From an uncultured Bacteroides sp. (GTDB lineage Bacteria; Bacteroidota; Bacteroidia; Bacteroidales; Bacteroidaceae): DNA of 17,687 bases. The notes under the pieces were generated by a model that worked only from the letters and a program-made list of their open reading frames with translations, ran no database searches and had not been told where the DNA came from. Each line of letters begins with the position of its first letter. The first letter of the stretch is position 1. The DNA is taken from assembly GCA_900557355.1 (NCBI GenBank), contig USSR01000056.1:1-17687 (forward strand), given 5' to 3'. A program made the translations under genes and the position numbers. Shown here one piece after another: positions 7,845 to 15,791 of the stretch.

Positions 7845-8812
7845 TGGGAATGAAAAATAGTGAAAATACTCTATTAGTAACCATACGTTGTATCACATAT
7901 AATCACGAACTTTATATTCGTAGGTGTCTTGATGGTTTTGTAATGCAGAAAACAAATTTTCGGTTTGAAGCTATAGTTCATGATGATGCATCAACCGATG
8001 GCACTACTGATATTATACGAGAATATGCAGAGAAGTATCCGGATATAATAAAGCCTATTTTAGAGAAAGAAAATCAGTACTCTAAACATGATGGTTCGTT
8101 ACTGCGTATTATGAATGAGCATACACATGGTAAGTATGTGGCTATGTGCGAGGGAGATGACTATTGGATTGATCCGTTGAAATTACAAAAACAGGTGGAT
8201 TTTCTAGAGCAAAATTCCGAATATGGTCTAATATTTACGAATGTGGATGTTTTTTATCAAAAAACAGGCTTTTGGAGAAGACGTTATCTAACCAGTAAAG
8301 GATTAGTACCAAGGTGCTTTGAAGAACATTTGATAAATGCAGGTTATATTGCTCCCCTTACGTGGATGTATAGAACAGAATTTCTTCAAACAAAGCCGTA
8401 TCATTATGTTGATGGTACATTTCCTTTGGCTTTAGATATTTGGGCTAAATCAAAAGTTTACTTTTTAGATGAGGTGACAGCGGTATATCGAATTTTATCT
8501 GAAAGTGCTAGTCATTCGAAGGACAGTCTGAAAAGATATAATTTTATTAAAGGTGTTTTTAAGATTCAGTGTGATTTTGCAGAAAAATATCATGTAGATG
8601 ATGTAATAAAGTTAAATATAAAAAAAATATATATTCAAAGGTGTTTTCCCTATATTGTATTATTTGAATCTAAAGATACTATAGTAGAAGCTAAACAATT
8701 ATTGAAACAAACAAGTTCTATATCATTAAAGAATAAGATTATTTTATTCATGTCTTATACTTCTATTGGAATCTTTTTTTTGAAAATAATGTATCGATTA
8801 CGTGATTTATGA
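7844..8812 (+). CDS. GT2-family glycosyltransferase
   Basis: The 322-residue protein starts with a GT-A fold: LVTIRCITYNHELYIRRCLDG at about 11-31, IVHDDASTDGT at 44-54 (nucleotide binding), and the metal-binding segment CEGDDYWIDPLKLQKQ at 102-117. This form with CITYNHE and GDDYW is common in GT2 enzymes of Bacteroidetes capsule clusters. A hydrophobic stretch near the C-terminus (about 296-314) may attach it to the inner membrane. It probably adds one sugar to the lipid-linked repeat unit; donor and linkage cannot be told. ATG 7844 overlaps the previous stop by one base; a second ATG six bases later is an alternative start. It overlaps the next gene by four bases (ATGA). From here the DNA becomes markedly AT-rich. 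Confidence 0.9.
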   Translation: MGMKNSENTLLVTIRCITYNHELYIRRCLDGFVMQKTNFRFEAIVHDDASTDGTTDIIREYAEKYPDIIKPILEKENQYSKHDGSLLRIMNEHTHGKYVAMCEGDDYWIDPLKLQKQVDFLEQNSEYGLIFTNVDVFYQKTGFWRRRYLTSKGLVPRCFEEHLINAGYIAPLTWMYRTEFLQTKPYHYVDGTFPLALDIWAKSKVYFLDEVTAVYRILSESASHSKDSLKRYNFIKGVFKIQCDFAEKYHVDDVIKLNIKKIYIQRCFPYIVLFESKDTIVEAKQLLKQTSSISLKNKIILFMSYTSIGIFFLKIMYRLRDL

Positions 8813-10182
8813 TTAAATTCTTATTCTTTTTTGTAATATCGTTTGCATGTTATATCTTTAGGCCATTAGCTTACTCTAATTCATATTGTATATTTTTATT
8901 TTTACTCTATTTAGTTGAAAGTTTATTATTTTTAAAAAGAATGAAAGTATATGGTAGTATAAATTTTCATCTTTTTTTTATTTTGACTAATTTAGTAGTT
9001 ATTTATCTTTATCCAATATTTATTTATCCGGTATTACCTAATTTTATATTATATTTTAATTCTAATTATATAAATCAAGGAACAGCTTTGTGTCATTTAT
9101 CTATATTAGGATATATGATTGGAGCTTATCATATATCTGTCAAATTCTCTCGAACCCCGCAAACTGTATATGTGCTAAATAAAAAATTACCATATTGGGT
9201 TGTTTCTTTATTATGGATTCTTGTCATTTGTGTTACGTTATCTTTTTTAAGTCAGGTAGGAAAAACTTATGGGGAGATAAAAAAAAGTGATCAGTTGATG
9301 TCACTGATTGTTGTGTTTGCTACAGTTTCATTGATTTGGAACTCAAAATATTATTCATGCAAAATTTATGATTTAAGATCTTTTGTTAAATATAATTTCC
9401 GTATTATAATTCCTCTGGTAATTTATATGGGAATATCTTTAATTGTAGGTGTACGTTTTTCTGTTCTTCAAGTTTTATTGCTTCTATTGGTTGCATATTT
9501 GATGTTTGTCGGACAGTTGAAAATGAGGAATTTTATTCTTCTTGGTTTTGTAGGAGTTATGCTGTTTACTTTTATAGCAATGACTCGTAATCTTACATCT
9601 GATATTAAATCTAGTGTTGATGTAGTTGAGTTATATTCGAATAATAATGATAGAGAAGTTAGTTCTATTTTTTATAATTTATATGATTTGATATGCATAT
9701 CACGAAATTTATATGTAGGTGCAGAATATGTTGAGGAGGAGGGATACTTGTATGGTCAAACTTTTATACCTGCGTTATTTTCAGCTTTTCCATTTTTGCC
9801 ATCTGTATCAACTGCTGTTTTACTTGATAAAACTCCTAAAGATGTAACGACTCAATATATATTGACTCAATATTCGGAAAAAATGTTAGGAAGATTAGGC
9901 TTTTTTGTGGGAACGAATTGTGTGATTGATATTTATATGAATATTGGATTTTTTCTAACAATTTGCGTGTTTTTTATTTTTGGAATTATCATACAATGGC
10001 TTTTAATGGGCTATAATAGGAGTTTTTATTTGCAATGTTTTTACACAATATTATTTTCGAGTTCTGTGTTTATGGTACGTGGTACAATTTACGATGACTT
10101 AAGAAGTTGTATCTGGTGTATACTTCTCGGTTTCTTGATTTATAAAATTAAAACTAAAAATGGAATACAACAATACGAATAA
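8809..10182 (+). CDS. wzy: Wzy-like oligosaccharide repeat-unit polymerase (membrane protein)
   Basis: The 457-residue, strongly hydrophobic protein has about 10-12 likely membrane spans and a larger extracytoplasmic segment around residues 265-350, the layout expected of Wzy polymerases. IVGVRFSVLQVLLLLLVAYL near 212-231 has the Arg next to a transmembrane segment often seen in these enzymes. Wzy joins repeat units in the periplasm after flipping. Wzy proteins share little sequence identity, so the call rests on topology, on the absence of any other polymerase in the window and on its place between glycosyltransferases. The gene is among the most AT-rich here: bases 8881-8940 contain only 8 G or C. 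It overlaps the GT2 gene before it by 4 bases and the one after it by 23. Confidence 0.75.
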   Translation: MIKFLFFFVISFACYIFRPLAYSNSYCIFLFLLYLVESLLFLKRMKVYGSINFHLFFILTNLVVIYLYPIFIYPVLPNFILYFNSNYINQGTALCHLSILGYMIGAYHISVKFSRTPQTVYVLNKKLPYWVVSLLWILVICVTLSFLSQVGKTYGEIKKSDQLMSLIVVFATVSLIWNSKYYSCKIYDLRSFVKYNFRIIIPLVIYMGISLIVGVRFSVLQVLLLLLVAYLMFVGQLKMRNFILLGFVGVMLFTFIAMTRNLTSDIKSSVDVVELYSNNNDREVSSIFYNLYDLICISRNLYVGAEYVEEEGYLYGQTFIPALFSAFPFLPSVSTAVLLDKTPKDVTTQYILTQYSEKMLGRLGFFVGTNCVIDIYMNIGFFLTICVFFIFGIIIQWLLMGYNRSFYLQCFYTILFSSSVFMVRGTIYDDLRSCIWCILLGFLIYKIKTKNGIQQYE

Positions 10183-11053
10183 TATCGCAATTCTTTTAGC
10201 GACTTATAATGGTGAAAAATTCTTAAAAGAACAATTGGATTCTATATATAGTCAATCTTATACAAATTGGAGTTTATATATAAGAGATGATGGATCAAGT
10301 GATAGAACTATAGATATTATTGGGGAATATTCAGAGAAATATAGTAATATCTTTTTGGTTACAGATGAATATAAACATATAGGCGCTACTTACAGTTTTC
10401 TTAATATGTTGAAAGTTGTGAATTCTAATTATTATATGTTTTCTGATCAAGATGATGTATGGTTACCTAATAAAATAAATGACTCATTTGCAGCAATGAA
10501 ACAAGCAGAACTTATTTATAAAAATAAGCCAATTATAGTTCATACTGATGTTTCTCTTGTAGACAAAGAGCTTCGTTTATTATCTCAATCATATTGGAAA
10601 GAAATCGGTCTAAATCCAGATAAGTTGAAAACATATAACTATTTGGCTCAATCTTCTTATGTTCAAGGATGTACAATGCTTTTTAATCAACAAGTAAAAG
10701 AATTATCTTTTCCTGTATCTCGACATGCAATTATGCATGATTGGTGGATTGCAACTCGTATAATAAATAAAGGGGTTATATGTACTTTGTATACTCCTAC
10801 CATGTTATATAGACAGCATGAGCAGAATGTATTTGGAGTTGATTTTGGAAAAACAACAACAATACTTTCTAAGATGAAGAACATCAAGAAAGTTGTTTAT
10901 GAGAATAATAAATTATATAAAAGTTTGAAACAAGATGGATATGGCTCTTTTTTCAAATATTTGTATTATAAGATTTTATTATTAATACATCGTAGAAAAA
11001 ATCTAAAGAGATATTCAAGTTATAGTTTTTTGCCCAAAAATAAAATGAACTGA
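10160..11053 (+). CDS. GT2-family glycosyltransferase (rhamnosyltransferase-like)
   Basis: The 297-residue protein carries the GT2 signature IAILLATYNGEKFLKEQLDSI at about 9-29, IRDDGSSDRT at 41-50 and the metal-binding SDQDDVWLPNKI at 95-106. ATYNGEKFLxEQLDSI with SDQDDVW is characteristic of the rhamnosyltransferase-like WsaF/RfbF/RgpB-type group, although donors vary and rhamnose should not be assumed. WWIATRI near 195-201 is the usual position of the catalytic-region tryptophans. The start at ATG 10160 lies inside the end of the polymerase gene, and its TGA overlaps the next ATG (TGATG, 11051-11055). The DNA is as AT-rich as its neighbour. It probably adds one internal sugar at the cytoplasmic face of the membrane. 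Confidence 0.9.
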   Translation: MEYNNTNNIAILLATYNGEKFLKEQLDSIYSQSYTNWSLYIRDDGSSDRTIDIIGEYSEKYSNIFLVTDEYKHIGATYSFLNMLKVVNSNYYMFSDQDDVWLPNKINDSFAAMKQAELIYKNKPIIVHTDVSLVDKELRLLSQSYWKEIGLNPDKLKTYNYLAQSSYVQGCTMLFNQQVKELSFPVSRHAIMHDWWIATRIINKGVICTLYTPTMLYRQHEQNVFGVDFGKTTTILSKMKNIKKVVYENNKLYKSLKQDGYGSFFKYLYYKILLLIHRRKNLKRYSSYSFLPKNKMN

Positions 11054-12264
11054 TGCGAATCTTACAAATTAATGTCACTGCCAATTGGGGATCTACTGGT
11101 CATATTGCTGAAGAAATAGGTCGTGTTGTCCAAGAAAAGGGATGGGAAAGCTATATGGCATATGGCAGGAATTTTGTCTCAAGTACTTCTAATTTGTTAC
11201 ATGTAAATACTTGGAGAGACTATTATATACATATTTTTCGAACACGGGTGTTCGATCAGCATGGATTAGGTTCAGTAAAAGCTACACGAAAATTAATAAG
11301 CGAAATAGAAAAAATTGCTCCATCTATTATTCATTTGCATAATATTCATGGTTATTATATCAATTATCCCATTCTATTTGCGTATCTGTCAAAAATAGAT
11401 ATTCCAATAGTTTGGACTTTACACGATTGTTGGACTTTTACTGGGCATTGTTCACATTACTCTTATGTAGGATGTGAGAGGTGGCGTACTTTATGTCATG
11501 ATTGTCCTCAACCAAGAGCTTATCCAAGCTCTTGGTTGATTGACCGGTCTGAACAAAATTTCCGAGATAAATTGCATGCATTTACTTCGGTAGGGAATAT
11601 GATTCTTGTTCCTGTTTCTGAGTGGTTGGCAGGTGAAATACGGTACTCCTTTTTGAAAAACTATCCGATGCGAGTAATCCACAATGGAATTGATACGGAA
11701 ATATTTAAACCGAAGGAAATCTCTAAATCTGATTTGGGACTTGATGAAAAGTTTACGATATTGGGTGTTGCCAGTGTATGGTCACTTCATAAAGGATTGG
11801 CTGATTTTATTAAACTTCGTGAGAAGTTATCGAATGAGTATATGATTGTGTTGATAGGGTTAGATGAAAATCAGATAAAGCAGCTTCCTGCAGGAATTAT
11901 CGGGATAAGACGTACAAATAGTGTGCAGGAATTGGCTGTTTATTATTCGGTATCGGATGTTTTTTTAAATCCAACTTGGGAGGACAATTTTCCAACTACT
12001 AATATTGAGGCTTTGTCATGTGGAACTCCGGTAATTACGTACCGAACAGGAGGTAGTGTAGAGGCAGTAGATGATAATACTGGTTTTATAGTAGAACAGG
12101 GAGATATTGTTGCAGTAGTGAATATTGTGAAGCAAATAAAAGAAAAGGGAAAGCAATGGTGGGCTTCTGCCTGTCGTGAACGTGTTGTACGTTTGTATGA
12201 CAAACGAGAAAGATATGAAGAATATTTACAGTTATATGAAAGTTTGCTTTCTCCCCATCATTAA
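11053..12264 (+). CDS. GT4-family glycosyltransferase with an N-terminal cysteine-rich insert
   Basis: The 403-residue GT-B protein starts MRILQINVTANWGSTGHIAEEIG, with the glycine loop of the acceptor domain. HNGIDTEIFKP at 210-220 begins the donor-binding half. PTWEDNFPTTNIEALSCGTPVI at about 307-328 contains the E-x7-E motif of retaining GT4 enzymes (E310 and E319, one residue more than the consensus spacing). Residues 121-152 (WTLHDCWTFTGHCSHY... CHDCP) hold five cysteines and several histidines, a pattern seen in WcaL/WcfI-like transferases of Bacteroidetes and possibly a metal or structural site. The gene is last of the AT-rich run and is followed by the only sizeable gap downstream of upxZ. 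A perfect 14-bp inverted repeat lies within codons 152-163. Donor sugar unknown. Confidence 0.9.
   Translation: MRILQINVTANWGSTGHIAEEIGRVVQEKGWESYMAYGRNFVSSTSNLLHVNTWRDYYIHIFRTRVFDQHGLGSVKATRKLISEIEKIAPSIIHLHNIHGYYINYPILFAYLSKIDIPIVWTLHDCWTFTGHCSHYSYVGCERWRTLCHDCPQPRAYPSSWLIDRSEQNFRDKLHAFTSVGNMILVPVSEWLAGEIRYSFLKNYPMRVIHNGIDTEIFKPKEISKSDLGLDEKFTILGVASVWSLHKGLADFIKLREKLSNEYMIVLIGLDENQIKQLPAGIIGIRRTNSVQELAVYYSVSDVFLNPTWEDNFPTTNIEALSCGTPVITYRTGGSVEAVDDNTGFIVEQGDIVAVVNIVKQIKEKGKQWWASACRERVVRLYDKRERYEEYLQLYESLLSPHH
11238..11255. repeat. Short 8-bp inverted repeat with 2-base loop in the GT4 gene
   Basis: TCGAACAC at 11238-11245 pairs exactly with GTGTTCGA at 11248-11255 around a GG spacer. Repeats this short are expected by chance in a window this size. 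It is recorded because a much stronger hairpin lies about 250 bases downstream in the same gene. Confidence 0.6.
11508..11539. repeat. Perfect 14-bp inverted repeat with 4-base loop inside the GT4 gene
   Basis: TCAACCAAGAGCTT at 11508-11521 is the exact reverse complement of AAGCTCTTGGTTGA at 11526-11539, with the loop ATCC between. In the mRNA it would form a strong hairpin. It lies within codons 152-163 of the GT4 gene. It is not followed by a run of T, so it does not look like an intrinsic terminator. The function is unknown, and coding constraint may explain part of it. Confidence 0.9.
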
Positions 12265-12353
12265 TTATTAATATTTAAAGTTCTGATTAAGTGATTATCA
12301 TTTTTCATTATACTGATAATATAATGTGTAATAGAAGTTAAATCAATAAAAAT
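12265..12353 (+). promoter_or_regulatory. AT-rich intergenic gap, possible internal regulatory region
   Basis: This 89-base non-coding stretch is the largest gap between genes in the window, and everywhere else downstream of upxZ the genes are tightly packed. It is very AT-rich. It contains a 7-bp inverted repeat, ATTATCA at 12294-12300 and TGATAAT at 12314-12320. I do not see a clear Bacteroides promoter (TTTG near -33 with TAnnTTTG near -7) or a terminator with a T run. It may carry a weak internal promoter for capE onwards, or it may only mark the seam between the exchangeable block and the conserved L-FucNAc module. Confidence 0.35.
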
Positions 12354-13427
12354 ATGTCAATATTCAAAAATAAAACCCTGTTAATTACAGGTGGTACTGG
12401 CAGTTTTGGTAACGCTGTATTGCGTCGTTTCCTTAACAGCGACATCAAAGAAATTCGTATTTTTTCGAGAGACGAAAAGAAGCAGGATGACATGCGTCAT
12501 CACTTGCAGAATCCTAAAGTGAAGTTTTATATTGGTAATGTCCGTGATCGTCAATCTGTAGATGGAGCAATGATGGGAGTGGACTATGTATTCTCTGCTG
12601 CTGCCTTGAAACAGGTGCCCAGTTGTGAGTTCTTTCCATTGCAGGCCGTACAGACCAATGTAATTGGTACTGACAATGTGTTGGAATCTGCCATTGCTCA
12701 CGGTGTGAAGAACGTAGTAGTACTTAGTACAGACAAGGCTGCTTATCCCATCAACGCCATGGGTATCAGCAAAGCAATGATGGAAAAGGTGGCTATTGCT
12801 AAAGGTCGTGCCTTGGGTGATGAAGCAGGGACTACCATCTGTTGTACCCGTTACGGGAATGTAATGGCAAGCCGTGGTTCTGTAATTCCTTTGTGGGTGG
12901 AACAAATAAAGAATGGTAAACCGATTACGATTACAGATCCGAATATGACCCGTTTCATGATGACACTGGATGATGCGGTGGATTTGGTAATCTATGCATT
13001 TGAACACGGTCACAACGGAGACTTGTTTGTTCAGAAAGCTCCGGCGGCCACATTGGATGTTTTGGCACAGGCTTTGAAAGAAACATACGCGCAGATAAAG
13101 CCTGAATATGGGGATACGGAAGTAAAAACTATCGGTACACGCCATGGTGAAAAACTGTATGAAACTTTGGTGACCCGCGAAGAGATGGCTAAAGCCATTG
13201 ATATGGGTGAGTATTATCGCATTCCTTGCGATACCCGCGACCTGAATTATGACAAGTTCTTTACGGAAGGTAATGAGGATATTGCCCAGATAGAGGATTA
13301 CCACAGCCACAATACTGCTCGTCTGGATGTGGAGGGTATGAAGAAACTTCTTCTGAAACTCCGTTTTATCCGTGAAGACCTCGGACTGGAGGAAAAGGCG
13401 AAAACAACAGAAATCAAGAGTGAATAA
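12354..13427 (+). CDS. capE: UDP-GlcNAc 4,6-dehydratase/5-epimerase, first step of UDP-L-FucNAc synthesis
   Basis: The 357-residue soluble SDR enzyme matches CapE/FnlA/WbjB. ITGGTGSFG at 11-19 binds NADP, SAAALKQVP at 81-89 is the typical family strand, and STDKAAYPINAMGISKAMMEK at 125-145 is the catalytic region. Here D127 and K128 precede M136 and K140; the usual SDR tyrosine is methionine, as I recall for the CapE/FnlA group, in contrast to PseB. The enzyme converts UDP-GlcNAc to the 4-keto-6-deoxy intermediate and inverts C5, starting UDP-N-acetyl-L-fucosamine synthesis. The C-terminus (about 265-330) has the RHGEKLYETLVTREEM segment typical of the family. It is followed 16 bases later by capF. 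Base composition is clearly less AT-rich than the preceding genes. Synonym fnlA. Confidence 0.93.
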   Translation: MSIFKNKTLLITGGTGSFGNAVLRRFLNSDIKEIRIFSRDEKKQDDMRHHLQNPKVKFYIGNVRDRQSVDGAMMGVDYVFSAAALKQVPSCEFFPLQAVQTNVIGTDNVLESAIAHGVKNVVVLSTDKAAYPINAMGISKAMMEKVAIAKGRALGDEAGTTICCTRYGNVMASRGSVIPLWVEQIKNGKPITITDPNMTRFMMTLDDAVDLVIYAFEHGHNGDLFVQKAPAATLDVLAQALKETYAQIKPEYGDTEVKTIGTRHGEKLYETLVTREEMAKAIDMGEYYRIPCDTRDLNYDKFFTEGNEDIAQIEDYHSHNTARLDVEGMKKLLLKLRFIREDLGLEEKAKTTEIKSE

Positions 13428-13443
13428 GCTATAGAACTATTTT

Positions 13444-14592
13444 ATGAAAATATTAGTGACCGGTGCCAAAGGGTTTGTCGGGCGGAATTTGGTTTCCCAA
13501 TTACATAGTATTCAGGATGGAAAAGCCCGCAACTATGGAATATCGGGTGAAAATCTGACTGTCTATGAGTATGACATGGATAGTGATCCTTCCGAACTGG
13601 AGATCTATTGCAAGCAAGCTGATTTTGTTTTCAATCTGGCAGGTGTCAACCGTCCGAAAGATGAGTCTGAATTTATGAAAGGGAATTTCGGTTTTGCCTC
13701 TACACTGCTTGATACGCTGAAGAAGTATAATAATGCGTGTCCGGTGATGATATCATCTTCCATACAGGCTGCACAGGACAATCCTTACGGGGAATCGAAA
13801 CGTGCAGGAGAACAGTTGATGTTTGATTATAGCAAAGAAACGGGGGCAAAGGTATTGGTGTATCGCTTCCCGAATGTTTTTGGCAAGTGGTGTCGTCCTA
13901 ACTATAACAGTGCGGTGGCCACGTTCTGCAATAACATCGCTCATGACCTGCCGATCCGGGTGAATGATCCTTCTGTGGTGATGAGTCTGGTGTATATAGA
14001 CGATGTGGTGGATGAACTGATTTCTGCATTGAAGGGGCAGGAGCATCGGAAAGGGGAGTATTGTGAAGTGTCGGTAGTGCATACGATAACTCTTGGAGGC
14101 ATTGTGGAACTGATAAAGTCTTTCAGGCAGATGCCTGATACTTTGGCAGTGCCTGATTTGAGTGATGCTTTTATAAAGAAACTCTACTCCACTTACCTTT
14201 CATACTTGCCCAAGGAAAAATTTTGCTATCCTTTGAAGATGAACGTGGATGAACGTGGTAGTTTTACCGAAATCATTCGTACTGCCGACCGTGGACAGTT
14301 CTCGGTGAATATATCCAAGCCGGGTATCACGAAGGGCCAGCATTGGCATCACACTAAGAACGAAAAGTTTGTAGTGGTGAGTGGACATGGTTTGATACAG
14401 CTCCGAAAGATGGGCACGGAAGAGGTGATAAACTTTGAGGTGAGCGGTGAGAAAATGGAGGTAGTGGAGATGATTCCCGGATATACACATAATATTATTA
14501 ATCTTTCAGATACGGAAGATTTGGTGACTTTTATGTGGTGCAACGAATGCTTTGATCCGGAACGTCCGGATACTTATTTTGAAAAAGTTTAG
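13444..14592 (+). CDS. capF: CapF/FnlB bifunctional reductase for UDP-L-FucNAc synthesis
   Basis: The 382-residue protein fuses two domains. Residues 1 to about 245 are an extended SDR with ILVTGAKGFVGRNL at 3-16, FNLAGVNRP at 63-71 and the catalytic YGESK at 115-119. Residues about 260-382 are a cupin with GQHWHHTKNEKFVVVSGHG at 298-316, whose histidines suit a bound metal, and PGYTHNIIN at 345-353. In the CapF family the cupin carries out C3 epimerisation and the SDR domain the NADPH-dependent reduction at C4, giving UDP-6-deoxy-L-talNAc. The length equals that of known CapF/FnlB enzymes. It sits between capE and capG as in E. coli O26, Pseudomonas aeruginosa O11 and Staphylococcus aureus type 5. 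Synonyms fnlB, wbjC. Confidence 0.93.
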   Translation: MKILVTGAKGFVGRNLVSQLHSIQDGKARNYGISGENLTVYEYDMDSDPSELEIYCKQADFVFNLAGVNRPKDESEFMKGNFGFASTLLDTLKKYNNACPVMISSSIQAAQDNPYGESKRAGEQLMFDYSKETGAKVLVYRFPNVFGKWCRPNYNSAVATFCNNIAHDLPIRVNDPSVVMSLVYIDDVVDELISALKGQEHRKGEYCEVSVVHTITLGGIVELIKSFRQMPDTLAVPDLSDAFIKKLYSTYLSYLPKEKFCYPLKMNVDERGSFTEIIRTADRGQFSVNISKPGITKGQHWHHTKNEKFVVVSGHGLIQLRKMGTEEVINFEVSGEKMEVVEMIPGYTHNIINLSDTEDLVTFMWCNECFDPERPDTYFEKV

Positions 14593-14596
14593 AACA

Positions 14597-15778
14597 ATGG
14601 ATATAAAATTGGATTATTCTGATATCAAGTTTCAGGAGAACGGCAAGTTGAAACTCTTGATTATAGTAGGTACCCGACCGGAGATTATTCGTCTGGCGGC
14701 TGTCATCAACAAATGCCGTAAGTATTTTGACTGTATCCTGGCACATACCGGACAGAATTATGATTATAACCTGAATGGTGTGTTTTTCCATGATCTGAAA
14801 CTGAAAAATCCTGATGTGTATATGGATGCAGTGGGGGATGATCTCGGTGCCACAATGGGGAATATTATCAATGCAAGCTATAAATTGATGGTGCAAGTGA
14901 AGCCGGATGCCGTATTGGTATTGGGTGACACCAATTCTTGCCTGAGTGTGATAGGAGCCAAACGTCTCCATATTCCTATCTTCCACATGGAAGCCGGGAA
15001 TCGTTGCTTTGACGAGTGTCTGCCGGAAGAGACTAACCGCAGGATTGTGGATATCATTTCGGACATGAATCTTTGTTACTCGGAGCATGCACGCAGATAT
15101 CTGAATGCTTCGGGAGTGGCAAAGGAACGCACATACGTGACAGGTTCTCCTATGGCTGAAGTGTTGCATGAGAATCTAGAAGAGATTAAATCTTCGGATA
15201 TTCATAAAAGGCTGAACTTAGAAAAAGGACGATACATATTGCTTTCCGCCCATCGGGAAGAGAATATTGATACAGAGAAAAATTTCTTGTCGCTTTTCAA
15301 GGCGATAAACTCAATGGCAGAGAGATATGACATGCCGATTCTTTACAGTTGCCATCCTCGTAGCAAGAAACGGTTGGAGGCGAGTAAATTTGAACTTGAT
15401 AAGCGTGTGATTCAGCATGAGCCACTCGGTTTCCACGATTACAATTGCCTGCAGATGAATGCATACGCTGTGGTGTCGGATAGCGGAACACTGCCGGAGG
15501 AAAGTTCTTTCTTTACTTCGGTGGGGCATTCTTTCCCGGCAGTCTGTATCCGTACCAGTACGGAACGTCCGGAAGCGATGGATAAGGGTTGCTTTATCCT
15601 TGCGGGCATTGACGAGCGGTCATTGTTTCAGGCGGTGGATACGGCTGTGGAGATGAACAAGAATGGTGACAATGGATTGCCTGTGCCGAACTATACAGAT
15701 GAGAATGTATCGACCAAGGTTGTGAAGCTGATTCAGAGCTATACGGGAGTGGTGGATAAAATGGTTTGGAGGAAGTAG
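14597..15778 (+). CDS. capG: CapG/FnlC UDP-N-acetyl-L-talosamine 2-epimerase, makes UDP-L-FucNAc
   Basis: The 393-residue protein belongs to the non-hydrolysing UDP-GlcNAc 2-epimerase family. Motifs in order: IVGTRPEIIRLAAVI at 23-37, HTGQNYDYNLN at 50-60, LGDTNS at 109-114, FHMEAGNRCFDECLPEETNRR at about 129-149, LSAHREENI at 216-224, CHPRSKKRL, and VSDSGTLPEESSFF. These carry the catalytic acids and the UDP-binding residues. FDECLPEETNRR is typical of the FnlC/WbjD/CapG branch, which completes UDP-L-FucNAc. An in-frame TTG at 14552 would overlap capF; the ATG at 14597, four bases after the capF stop, gives the normal family N-terminus and is preferred. It is followed by the WbuB-like transferase after 13 bases. 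Synonyms fnlC, wbjD. Confidence 0.93.
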   Translation: MDIKLDYSDIKFQENGKLKLLIIVGTRPEIIRLAAVINKCRKYFDCILAHTGQNYDYNLNGVFFHDLKLKNPDVYMDAVGDDLGATMGNIINASYKLMVQVKPDAVLVLGDTNSCLSVIGAKRLHIPIFHMEAGNRCFDECLPEETNRRIVDIISDMNLCYSEHARRYLNASGVAKERTYVTGSPMAEVLHENLEEIKSSDIHKRLNLEKGRYILLSAHREENIDTEKNFLSLFKAINSMAERYDMPILYSCHPRSKKRLEASKFELDKRVIQHEPLGFHDYNCLQMNAYAVVSDSGTLPEESSFFTSVGHSFPAVCIRTSTERPEAMDKGCFILAGIDERSLFQAVDTAVEMNKNGDNGLPVPNYTDENVSTKVVKLIQSYTGVVDKMVWRK

Positions 15779-15791
15779 TGATTATTCGGAG

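Noticed and set aside
12381..13310. Long open frame of 309 codons on the minus strand opposite capE
   Set aside because: It is the shadow of a strong, fully recognisable CapE gene. Its translation has a low-complexity, His/Cys/Tyr-rich composition with no known motif.
14531..15169. Minus-strand open frame of 212 codons opposite the capF end and capG
   Set aside because: It is antisense to well-supported genes, has biased composition with many His and Ile, and lies where the opposite frame is under clear coding constraint.
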